Source of the DNA: Agelas oroides
Taxonomy: Eukaryota; Porifera; Demospongiae; Agelasida; Agelasidae
DNA: 64,000 nucleotides
Direction of reading: 5' to 3'
Assembly (NCBI GenBank): GCA_949130485.1
Contig: OX422197.1
Span: 2,519,603-2,583,602, forward strand
Made by a program: the position numbers and the translations under genes. The notes beneath the pieces were generated by a model. It was not told where the DNA came from. It ran no database searches and worked only from the letters and a program-made list of their open reading frames with translations. Every line of letters begins with the position of its first letter. The first letter of the stretch is position 1. This document shows positions 40,301 to 53,600 of the stretch, in pieces.

Positions 40301-43300
40301 ACCACACTCTACCCTGGCTCGACCCGACTCTACCTCACTCTATCACACTCTACCCTGGCTCAACCCTTCTCTACCTCACTCTACCGCACTCTACCCCGAC
40401 TCTACCTCACTCTACCACACTTTACCCCTACTCTACCTCTCTCTACCACACTCTACCCTGGGTCGACCAGACTCTACCTTACTCTACCACACTCTACCCC
40501 CAATCTACCTCACTCAACCACACTCCACCCTAGCTCGACCCGACTGTACCTCGCTCTACCACACTCTACCCGGACTCTACCTCACTCTAGCACACACTGC
40601 CCCGACTACCTCACTCCACCTCATTCTACCCCGACTCTATCTCACTCTACCACAGTCTACCCTGGCTCGACCAGACTCTACCTCACTCTACCACACTCTA
40701 CCCCGACTCTACCTCACTCTACCACACTCTACCCCGAATCTACCTGACTCTACCACACTCTACCCTGGCTCTACTCGACGCTACCTCACACTACCACACT
40801 CTACCCTCACTCGACAATACTCTACCTCACTCTACCACACTCTACCCTGGCTCGACCCGACTATACCTCACTCTACCACACTCTACCCCGAATCTACCTC
40901 ACTCAACCACACTCCACCCTAGCTCGACCCTACTCTACCTCACTCTACCACACTCTATCCCGACTCTACGTCACTCTACCGCACTTTACCCCGACTCTAC
41001 CTCTCTCTACCACACTCTACCCTGGATCGACCCGACTGTACCTCACTCTACCACACTCTACCCCGACTCTACCTCACTCTACCACACTCTACCATGGCTC
41101 GACCCAACTCTACCTCACTCTACCGCACTCTAACCCGACTCTACCTCACTCTACCACACTGTACCCCGACTCTGCCTCACTCTAGCACACACTACCCCGA
41201 CTCTACCTCACTCTACCTCACTCTACCCCGACTCTACCTCACTCTACCACACTCTACCATGGCTCGACCCAACTCTACCTCAATCTACCGCACTCTACCC
41301 CGACTCTACCTCACTATACCACACTCTACCCTTGTTTGACCCGACTCTACCTCACTCAACCACACTCTACCCTGGCTCGACCCGACTCTACCTCACTCTA
41401 CCTCACTCTACCCCGACTCTACCTCACTCTACCACATTCTACCCTGGCTCGACCTGACTCTACCTTACTCTACCACCCTCTTCCCCGAATCTACCTCACT
41501 CTACCACCCTCTTCCCCGAATCTACCTCACTCAACCACACTCCACCCTAGCTCGACTCGACTGTACCTCGCTCTACCACACCCTACCCCGGCTCTACGCG
41601 ACTCTACCTCACTGTACCACCCTCTTCCCCGAATCTACCTCACTCAACCACACTCCACCCTAGCTCGACTAGACTGTACCTCGCTCTACCACACCCTACC
41701 CCGACTCTGCCTCACTCTACCACACTCTACCCCGACTCTACCTCACTCTGCCACACTCTAACCTGGCTCAACCCGACTCTACCTCACTCTACCACACTCT
41801 ACCCCGACTCTACCTCACTCTGCCACACTCTACCCTGGCTCAACCCGACTCTACCTCACTCTACAACACTCTATCCTGGCTCAACGCGACTCTACCTCAC
41901 TGTACCACACTCTACCCCGACTCTACCTCACTCTGCCACATCCTACCCTGGCTCAACCCGACTCTACCTCACTCTACCACACTCTATCCTGGCTCAACGC
42001 GACTCTACTTCACTCTACCACACTCTACCCCGACTCTACCTCAATCTACCACACTCTACCCTGGCTCAACCCTACTCTACCTCACTCTACAACACTCTAT
42101 CCTGGCTCAACGCGACTCTACCTCACTCCACCACACTCTACCCCAACTCAACCTCACTCTACCACAGTCTACCCCGACTCTACCTCACTCTTCCTCACTC
42201 TACCCCGACTCTACCTCACTCTACCACAATCTACCCTGCCTCGACCCGACTCTGCCTCACTCTACCCCGACTCTACCTCAGTCTACCACACTCTACCCCG
42301 ACTCTGTCTCACTCTACCGCACTCTACCCTGGCTCGACCCGACTCTATATCATTCTACCACACTCTATCCTGACTCGACCCGACTCTACCTCCCTCTACC
42401 ACACCCTATCCCGACTCTACCTCACTCTACCACACTCTACCCTGGCTTAACCCGACTCTACCTCACTCTACAACTCTCTACCCTTGCTCAATGCGACTCT
42501 ACCTCACTCCACCACACTCTACCCCAACTCTACTTCACTCTACCACACTCTACTTCGACTCTACCTCACTCTACCACACTCTACTCTGGCTCGACCCGAC
42601 TCTACCTCACTCTATCACACTCTACCCTGGCTCAACCCTTCTCTACCTCACTCTACCGCACTCTACCCCGACTCTACCTCACTCTACCACACTTTACCCC
42701 TACTCTACCTCTCTCTACCACACTCTACCCTGGGTCGACCAGACTCTACCTTACTCTACCACACTCTACCCCGAATCTACCTCACTCAACCACACTCCAC
42801 CCTAGCTCGACCCGACTGTACCTCGCTCTACCACACTCTACCTTACTCTACCACACTCTACCCCGAATCTACCTCACTCAACCACACTCCACCCTAGCTC
42901 GACCCGACTGTACCTCGCTCTACCACACTCTACCCGGACTCTACCTCACTCTAGCACACACTGCCCCGACTCTACCTCACTCCACCTCATTCTACCCCGA
43001 CTCTATCTCACTCTACCACACTCTACCCTGGCTCAACCCTACTCTACCTCACTCTACCACACTTTATCCTGTCTCAACGCGACTCTACCTCACTCCACCA
43101 CACTCTACCCCAACTCTACCTCACTCTACCACACTCTACCCTGGCTCGACCCGACTCAACCTCACTCTACCACACTCTACCCTTGCTCGACCCTACTCTA
43201 CCTCACTCTACCACACTCTATCCCGACTCTACCTCACTCTACCGCACTTTACCCCGACTCTTCCTCTCTCTACCACACTCTCCCCTGGATCGACCCGACT

Positions 43301-43860
43301 GTACCTCACTCTACCACACTCTACCCCGACTCTACCTCACTCTACCACACTCTACCATGACTCGACCCAACTCTACCTCACTCTACCGAACTCTACCCCG
43401 ACTCTACCTCACTCTACCACACTCTACCCTTGCTCGACCAGACTCTACCTCACTCTACCACACTCTACCCTGGCTCGACCCGACTCTACCTCACTCTACC
43501 ACACTCTACCCCGACTCTGCCTCACTCTAGCACACACTACCCCGACTCTACCTCACTCTACCTCACTCTTCCCCGACTCTACCTCACTCTACCACAGTCT
43601 ACCCTGGCTCGACCCGACTCTACTTCACTCTACCACACTCTACCCCGAATCTACCTCACTCAACCACACTCCATCCTAGCTCGACCCGACTGTACCTCGC
43701 TCTACCACACTCTACCCCGACTCTACCTCACTCTAGCACACACTACCCCGACTCTACCTCACTCCACCTCACTCTATCCCGACTCTACCTCACTCTACCA
43801 TAGTCTACCCTGGGTCGACCCGACTCTACCTCACTCTACCACACTCTACCCCGACTCTAC
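37341..43860 (+). repeat. Satellite mosaic, including the uninterrupted island counterpart
   Basis: 31/41-bp satellite with mixed higher-order order. About 38,170-39,110 resembles 1,700-3,300. The last TTGTTTGACC anchor is at 41,329, and a local rearranged repeat of CACCCTCTTCCCCGAATC units lies near 41,470-41,640. From about 42,100 to 42,900 the unit order matches 8,000-8,466 joined directly to 9,132 onward. I see no gene in the 6.5 kb. Confidence 0.93.
42193..42900 (+). repeat. Empty-site paralogue of the island locus
   Basis: 42,193-42,589 matches 8,091-8,466 (offset 34,102 before and 34,123 after a 21-bp step at 42,203-42,223). 42,590 onward matches 9,132 onward. The joint reads CTACTCTGG then CTCGACCCG, without the 665-bp island. 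It therefore gives the pre-insertion arrangement of the locus. Confidence 0.88.
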
Positions 43861-46800
43861 CTGACTCTACCACACTCTACCCTGGCTCGACTCGACGCTA
43901 CCTCACTCTACCTCACTCTACCCTCACTCGACCCGACTCTACCTCACTCTACCACACTCTACCCTGGCTCGACCTGACTCTACCTCACTCTACCATACTG
44001 TACCCCGACTCTACTACACTCTACCACACTCTATCCTGGCTCAACCCGAGTCTACCTCACTCTACCACACTCTACCCTGGCTCGACACGGCTCTACCTCA
44101 CTCCACCACACTCTATCCCAACTCTACCTCACTCTACCACACTCTACTTCGACTCTACGTCACTCTACCACACTCTACCCTGGCTCGACCCGACTCTACC
44201 TCACTCTACTACACTCTGCCGTTGCTAGACCCGACTCTACCTCACTATACCACACTCTACCCTGGCTCGACCCGACTCTACCTCACGCTACCACACTCTA
44301 CCCCTACTCTACCTCACTCTAGCACACACTACACCGAATCTACCTCACTGTACCTCACTCTACCCCGACTCTACCTCACTCCACCACAGTCTACCCTGTC
44401 TCAACCCGACTCTACCTCACTCTACCACACTCTACCACGACTCTACCTCACTCTACCACACTCTACCCTTGCTCAACCCCACTCTACCTCACTCTACCAC
44501 ACTCTACCCTGGCTCGACCCGACTCTACCTCACTCTACTACACTCTACCCCGACTCTGCCTCACTCTAGCACACACTACCCCGACTCTACCTCTCTCTAC
44601 CTTACTCTACCCCGGTTCTACCTCACTCTACCACAGTCTACCCTGGCTCGACCCGACTCTACCTTAATCTACCACACTCTACCCCGAATCTACCTCACTC
44701 AACCACACCCCACCCTAGCTCGACCCGACTGTACCTCGCTCTACCACACTCTACCCCGACTCTACCTCACTCTAGCACACACTACCCCGACTCTACCTCA
44801 CTCCACCTCACTCTACCCCGACTCTAACTCACTGTACCACAGTCTGCCCTGGCTCGACTCGACTCTACCTCACTCTACCACACTGTACCCCGAATCTACC
44901 TCACTCTAACACACTCTACCCCAACTCTACCTCACTCTACCACACTCTACCCTGGCTCGACCCAACTCTACCTCACTCTACCACACTCTACCCCGAATCT
45001 ACCTCACTCAACCACACTTCACCCTAGCTCGACCCGACTGTACCTCGCTCTACCACACTCTACCCCGACTCTACCTCACTCTAGCACACACTACCCCGAC
45101 TCTACCTCACTCCACCTCACTCTACCCCGACTCTAACTCACTCTACCACAGTCTGCCCTGGCTCGACTTGACTCTACCTCACTCTACCACACTCTACCCC
45201 GACTCTACCTCACTCTACCACACTCTACCCTGACTCTACCTGACTCTGCCACACTCTACCCTGGCTTGACCCGACTCTATCTCACTCTACCACACTCTAC
45301 CCCGACTCTACCTCACTCTACCACACTCTACCCTGACTCTACCTGACTCTGCCACACTATACCCTGGCTCGACCCGACTCTACATCACTCTACCACACTC
45401 TACCCCGAATCTACCTCACTCTACCACACTCTATCCTGGCTCAACCCGACTCTACCTCACTCTACCACACTCTACCCTGGCTAAACGCGACTCTACCTCA
45501 CTCCACCACACTCTTCCCCAACTGTACCTCACTCTACCACACTCTACCTCAACTCTACCTCACTCTACCACACTCTACCCTTGCTAGACCTGACTCTACC
45601 TCACTATACCACACTCTACCCTGGCTCGAACCGACTCTACCTCACGCTACCACACACTACCCCTACTCTACCTCACTCTAGCACACACTACACCGAATCT
45701 ACCTCACTGTACCTCACTCTACCCCGACTCTACCTCACTCTACCACACTCTACCACGTCTCTACCTCACTCTACCACACTCTAACCTTGCTCGACCCCAC
45801 TCTACCTCACTCTACCACACTCTACCCTGGCTCGACCCGACTCTACCTCACTCTACCACACTCTATCCCGACTCTGCCTCACTCTAGCACACACTACCCC
45901 GACTCTACCTCTCTCTACCTCACTCTACCCCGACTCTACCTCACTCCACCACAGTCTACCCTGGCTCAACCCGACTCTACCTCACTCTACCACACTCTAC
46001 CACGACTCTACCTCACTCTAGCACACTCTACCACGACTCTACCTCACTCTACAACACTCTACCCTAGCTCGACCCCACTCTACCTCACTCTACCACACTC
46101 TACCCTGGCTCGACCCGACTCTACCTCACTCTACCACACTCTACCCCGACTCTGCCTCACTCTAGCACACACTACCCCAACTCTACCTCTCTCTACCTCA
46201 CTCTACCCCTGTTCTACCTCACTCTACCACAGTCTACCCTGGCTCGACCCGACTCTACCTCACTCTACCACACTCCACCCCGAATCTACCTCACTCAACC
46301 ACACTCCACCCTAGCTCGACCCGACTGTACCTCGCTCTACCACACTCTACCCCGACTCTGCCTCACTCTAGCACACACTACCCCGACTCTACCTCACTCC
46401 ACCTCACTCTACCCCGACTCTAACTCACTCTACCACAGTCTGCCCTGGCTCGACTCGACTCTACCTCACTCTACCACACTCTACCCCGACTCTACCTCAC
46501 TCTACCACACTCTACCCCAACTCTACCTCACTCTACCACACTCTACCCTGGCTCGACCCAAGTCTACCTCACTCTACCACACTCTACCCCGAATCTACCT
46601 CACTCAACCACACTCCACCCTAGCTCGACCCGACTGTACCTCGCTCTACCACACTCTACCCCGACTCTGCCTCACTCTAGCACACACTACCCCGACTCTA
46701 CCTCACTCCACCTCACTCTACCCCGACTCTACCTCACTCTACCACAGTCTACCCTGGGTCGACCCGACTCTACCTCACTCTACCACACTCTACCCCGACT

Positions 46801-49800
46801 CTACCTCACTCTACCACACCCTACCCCGACTCTACCTGACTCTACCACACTCTACCCTGGCTCGACTCGACGCTACCTCACTCTACCTCACTCTACCCTC
46901 ACTCGACCCGACTCTACCTCACTCTACCACACTCTACCCTGGCTCGACCCGACTCTACCTCACTCTACCACACTGTACCCCGACTCTACTACACTCTACC
47001 ACACTCTATCCTGGCTCAACCCGAGTCTACCTCACTCTACCACACTCTACCCTGGCTCGACACGGCACTACCTCACTCCACCACACTCTATCCCAGCTCT
47101 ACCTCACTCTACCACACTCTACTTCGACTCTACGTCACTCTACCACACTCTACCCTGGCTCGACCCGACTCTACCTCACTCTACCACACTCTACCGTTGC
47201 TAGACCCGACTCTACCTCACTATACCACACTCTACCTTGGATCTACCCGACTCTACCTCACGCTACCACACTCTACCCCTACTCTACCTCACTCTAGCAC
47301 ACACTACACCGAATCTACCTCACTGTACCTCACTCTACCCCGACTTTACCTCACTCCACCACAGTCTACCCTGGCTCAACCCGACTCTACCTCACTCTAC
47401 CACACTCTACCACGACTCTACCTCACTCTACCACACTCTACCCTTGCTCGACCCCACTCTACCTCACTCTACCACACTCTATCCTGGCTCGACCCGACTC
47501 TACCTCACTCTACCACACTCTACCCCGACTCTGCCTCACTCTAGCACACACTACCCCGACTCTACCTCTCTCTACCTCACTCTACCCCGGTTCTACCTCA
47601 CTCTACCACAGTCTACCCTGGCTCGACCCGACTCTACCTCACTCTACCACACTCTACCCCGAATGTACCTCTCTCAACCACACCCCACCCTAGCTCGACC
47701 CGACTGTACCTCGCTCTACCACACTCTACCCCGACTCTACCTCACTCTAGCACACACTACCCCGACTCTACCTCACTCCACCTCACTCTACCCCGACTCT
47801 AACTCACTGTACCACAGTCTGACCTGGCTCGACTCGACTCTAACTCACTCTACCACACTCTACCCCGACTCTACCTCACTCTACCACACTCTACCCCAAC
47901 TCTACTTCACTCTACCACACTCTACCCTGGCTCGACCCAACTCTACCTCACTCTACCACACTCTACCCCGAATCTACCTCACTCAACCACACTCCACCCT
48001 AGCTCGACCCGACTGTACCTCGCTCTACCACACTCTGCCCCGACTCTACCTCACTCTAGCACACACTACCCCGACTCTACCTCACTCCACCTCACTCTAC
48101 CCCGACTCTAACTCACTCTACCACAGTCTGCCCTGGCTCGACTCGACTCTACCTCACTCTACCACACTCTACCCCGACTCTACCTCACTCTACCACACTC
48201 TACCCCGACTCTACCTGACTCTGCCACACTCTACCCTGGCTTGACCCGACTCTATCTCACTCTACCACACTCTACCCCGACTCTACCTCACTCTACCACA
48301 CTCTACCCTGACTCTACCTGACTCTGCCACACTATACCCTGGCTCGACCCGACTCTACATCACTCTACCACACTCTACCCCGAATCTACCTCACTCTACC
48401 ACACTCTATCCTGGCTCAACCCGACTCTACCTCACTCTACCACACTCTACCCTGGCTAAACGTGACTCTACCTCACTCCACCACACTCTTCCCCAACTGT
48501 ACCTCACTCTACCACACTCTACCTCAACTCTACCTCACTCTACCACACTCTACCCTTGCTAGACCTGACTCTACCTCACTATACCACACTGTACCCTGGC
48601 TCGACCCGACTCTACCTCACGCTACCACACTCTACCCCTACTCTACCTCACTCTAGCACACACTACGCCGAATCTACCTCACTGTACCTCACTCTACCCC
48701 GACTCTACCTCACTCCACCACAGTCTACCCTGGCTCAACCCGACTCTACCTCACTCTACCACACTCTACCGCGACTCTACCTCACTCTACCACACTCTAC
48801 CCTAGCTCGACCCCACTCTACCTCACTCTACCACACTCTACCCCGACTCTGCCTCACTCTAGCACACACTACCCCGACTCTACCTCTCTCTACGTTACTC
48901 TACCCCGGTTCTACCTCACTCTACCACAGTCTACCCTGGCTCGACCCGACTCTACCTCACTCTACCACACTCTACCCCGAATCTACCTCACTCAACCACA
49001 CTCCACCCTAGCTCGACCCGACTGTACCTCGCTCTACCACACTCTACCCCGACTCTGCCTCACTCTAGCACACACTACCCCGACTCTACCTCACTCCACC
49101 TAACTCTACCCCGACTCTAACTCACTCTACCACAATCTGCCCTGGCTCGACTCGACTCTACCTCACTGTACCACACTCTACCCCGACTCTACCTCACTGT
49201 ACTACACTCTACCCCAACTCTACCTCACTCTACCACACTCTACCCTGGCTCGACCCAACACTACCTCACTCTACCACACTCTACCCCGAATCTACCTCAC
49301 TCAACCACACTCCACCCTAGCTCGACCCGACTGTACCTCGCTCTACCACACTCTACCCCGACTCTGCCTCACTCTAGCACACACAACCCCGACTCTACCT
49401 CACTCCACCTCACTCTACCCCGACTCTAACTCACTCTACCACAGTCTGCCCTGGCTCGACTCGACTCTACCTCACTCTACCACACTCTATCCCGACTCTA
49501 CCTCACTCTACCACACTCTACCCTGACTCTACCTGACTCTGCCACACTCTATCCTGGCTTAACACGACTCTATCTCACTCTACCACACTCTACCCCGACT
49601 CTACCTCACTCTACCACACTCTACCCTGACTCTACCTGACTCTGCCACACTATACCCTGGCTCGACCCGACTCTACATCACTCTACCACACTCTACCCCG
49701 AATCTACCTCACTCTACCACACTCTATCCTGGCTCAACCCGACTCTACCTCACTCTACCACACTCTACCCTGGCTAAACGCGACTCTACCTCACTCCACC

Positions 49801-49914
49801 ACACTCTTCCCCAACTGTACCTCACTCTACCACACTCTACCTCAACTCTACCTCACTCTACCACACTCTATCCTGGCTCGACCCGACTCTACCTCACTCT
49901 ACCACACTCTACCC
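43861..49914 (+). repeat. 1,359-bp higher-order repeat family
   Basis: The marker TTGCTAGACC occurs at 44,222, 45,581, 47,197, 48,556 and 49,915. Successive spacings are 1,359, 1,616, 1,359 and 1,359 bp. Two periods together give an apparent 2,975-bp repeat (43,861 against 46,836). Accompanying variants include TACACCGAATCTACC, CCGGTTCTACC, CTAACTCACTCTACC and CTCTTCCCCAACTGTACC. A detached piece of the same family lies at about 52,480-53,100. No gene. Confidence 0.85.
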
Positions 49915-50662
49915 TTGCTAGACCTGACTCTACCTCACTCTACCACACTCTACCCTGGCTCGACCCGACTCTACCTCATGCTACCACACTTTACCCCGAC
50001 TCTACCTCACTCCACCACAGTCTACCCTGCCTCGACCCGGCTCTACCTCACTCTACCACACACTACCACGACTCTACCTCACTCTACCACACTCTACCCT
50101 GTCTCCACCCGACTCTTCCTCACTCTACCACACTTTACCCCGACTCTACCTCTCTCTACCACACACTACCATCTCTCAAACCGACTCTACCTCACTCTAC
50201 CACACTCTACCCTGGCTCGACGCGACTGTACCTCACTCCACCACACCCTACCCCAGCTCTATCTCACTCTAACACACTCTACCTCGACTCTACCTCACTC
50301 TACCACACTCTACCCTGGCTCGACCCGACTGTACCTCACTCCACCACACCCTACCCCAGCTCTATCTCACTCTAACACACTCTACCTCGACTCTACCTCA
50401 CTCTACCACACTCTACCCTGGCTCGACCCGACTCTACCTCAATCTACGACACTTTACCCCAACTCTACCTCACTCTACCGCACTCTACCTCGAGTCTTCC
50501 TCACTCTACCACACTCTACCCTGACTCGACCCGACTCTACCTCACTCTATCACACTCTACCCTCGCTCAACCCTTCTCTACCTCACTCTACCACACTCTA
50601 CCCCGACTCTACCTCACAGTACCACACTTTACCCCGACTCTACCTCCCTCTAACACATTCTA

Positions 50663-50677
50663 CCCTTGGTTGACCCG
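50663..50677 (+). repeat. Second anchor family CCCTTGGTTGACCCG, first copy
   Basis: A different one-off variant of the 41-bp unit, found at 50,663, 53,603, 59,094 and 62,058 and not seen by eye left of 50 kb. Spacings are 2,940, 5,491 and 2,964 bp. It separates the right-hand array from the TTGTTTGACC-paced central array. Confidence 0.85.
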
Positions 50678-53600
50678 ACTCTACCTTACTCTACCACACT
50701 CTACCCCGACTCTACCTCAGTCTACCACACTCTTCCCCAACTCTACCTCACTCTACCACACTCTACCCCGACTCTACCTCACTCTACCACACTCTACCCC
50801 GACTCTACCTCACTCTACCACACTCTACCCTGCTTCGACCCGACTCTACCTCACTCTACCACCCTCTACCCCGACTCTACCTCACTCTACCACCCTCTAC
50901 CCTGCTTCGACCCGACTCTACCTCACTCTACCACACTCTACCCCGACTCTACCTTACTCTACCACACTCTACCCTGGCTCAACCCGACTCTACCTCACTC
51001 TACCACACTCTATCTTGGCTCAACGCGACTCTACCTCACTCCACCACAGTCTACCCCAACTCAACCTCACTCTACCACACTCTACCCCGACTCTACCTCA
51101 CTCTAGCACACACTTCCCCGACTCTACCTCACTCTACCTCACTCTACCCTGACTCTACCTCACTCTACCATAGTCTACCCTGGCTCGACCTGACTCTACC
51201 TCACTCTATGACACTCTACCCTCGCTCAACACTTCTCTACCTCACTCTACCACACTCTACCCCGACTCTACCTCACTCTACCACACTCTTCCCCAACTCT
51301 ACCTCACTCTACCACACTCTACCCTGGCTCGACCCAACTCTACCTCACTCTACCACACTCCACCCCGACTCTACCTCACTCTACAACACTCTACCCCAAC
51401 ACTACTTCACTCTACCACACTCTACCCCGACTCTACCTCACTCTACCACACTCTACCCTGGCTCGACCCGACTCTACCTCACTCTACCACACACTCCCCC
51501 GACTCTACCTCACTCTCCCACACTCTACCCTGGCTCAACCCGACTCTACCTCACTCTACCACACCCTATCCTGTATCAACGCGACTCTACCTCAGTCCAC
51601 CACACTCTACCCCAACTCAACCTCACTGTACCACACTCTACCCCGACTCTACCTCACTCTAGCACACACTACCCCGACTCTACCTCACTCTACCTCACTA
51701 CCACACTCTACCCCGACTCTACCTCACTCTACCACACTCTACCCTGGCTCGACCCGACTCTACCTCACTCTACCACACTCTACCCCGACTCTACCTCACT
51801 CTACCACACTCTACCCTGGCTCAACCCGACTCTACCTCACTCTACCACACTCTATCCTGTCTCAACGCGACTGTACCTCACTCCACCACACTCTACCCCA
51901 ACTCAACCTCACTCTACCACACTCTACCCCGACTCTACCTCACTCTAGCACACACTACCCCCACTCACCTCACTCTACCTCACTCTACACCGACTCTACC
52001 TCACTCTATCACAGTCTACCCTGGCTCGACCCGACTCTACCTCACTCTATCACACTCTACCCTCGCTCAACACTTCTCTACCTCACTCTACCACACTCTA
52101 CCCCGACTCTACCTCACTCTACCACACTTTACCCCGACTCTACCTCTCTCTACCACACTCTACCCTGGGTAGACCCGACTCTACCTTACTCTACCACACT
52201 CTACCCCGACTCTACCTCACTCTACCAAACTCTTCCCCAACTCTACCTCACTCTACCACACTCTACCCTGGCTCGACCCAACTCTACCTCACTCTACCAC
52301 ACTCCACCCCGACTCTACCTCACTCTACCACTCTCTACCCCGACTCTACCTAACTATACACACTCTACCCCGACTCTTCCTCACTCTACCACACTCTACC
52401 CTGCCCTGACCCGACTCTACCTCACTCTACCACACTCTACCCCGACTCTACCTCACTCTACCTCACTCTGCCCTGGCTCGACCGAACTCTACCTCACTCT
52501 ACCACACTCTACCCCGAATCTACCTCACTCAACCACACTCCACCCTAGCTCGACCCGACTGTACCTCGCTCTACCACACTCTACACCGACTCTACCTCAC
52601 TCTAGCACACACTACCCCGACTCTACCTCACTCCACCTCACTCTACCCCGACTCTAAGTCACTCTACCACAGTCTGCCCTGGCTCGACTTGACTCTACCT
52701 CACTCTACCACACTCTACCCCGACTCTACCTCACTCTACCACACTCTACCCTGACTCTACCTGACTCTGCCACACTCTACCCTGGCTTGACCCGACTCTA
52801 TCTCACTCTACCACACTCTACCCCGACTCTACCTCACTCTACCACACTCTACCCTGACTCTACCTGACTCTGCCACACTATACCCTGGCTCGACCCGACT
52901 CTACATCACTCTACCACACTCTACCCCGAATCTACCTCACTCTACCACACTCTATCCTGGCTCAACCCGACTCTACCTCACTCTACCACACTCTACCCTG
53001 GCTAAACGCGACTCTACCTCACTCCACCACACTCTTCCCCAACTGTACCTCACTCTACCACACTCTACCTCAACTCTACCTCACTCTACCACACTCTATC
53101 CTGGCTCGACCTGACTCTACCTCACTCTACCACACTCTACCCTGTCTCGACCCGACTCTTTCTCACTTTACCACACTCTACCCCGACTCTACCTCTCTCT
53201 ACCACACACTACCATGGCTCAAACCGACTCTACCTCACTCTACCACACTCTACCCTGGCTCGACGCGACTGTACCTCACTCCACCACACCCTACCCCAAC
53301 TCTATCTCACTCTACCACACTCTACCTCGACTCTACCTCACTCTACCACAATCTACCCTAGCTCGACCCGACTCTACCTCAATCTACGACACTTTACCCC
53401 AACTCTACCTCACTCTACCGCACTCTACCTCGAGTCTTCCTCACTCTACCACACTCTACCCTGGCTCGACCCGACTCTACCTCACTCTATCACACTCTAC
53501 CCTCGCTCAACCCTTCTCTACCTCACTCTACCACACTCTACCCCGACTCTACCTCACACTACCACACTTTACCCCGATTCTACCTCTCTCTACCACACTC

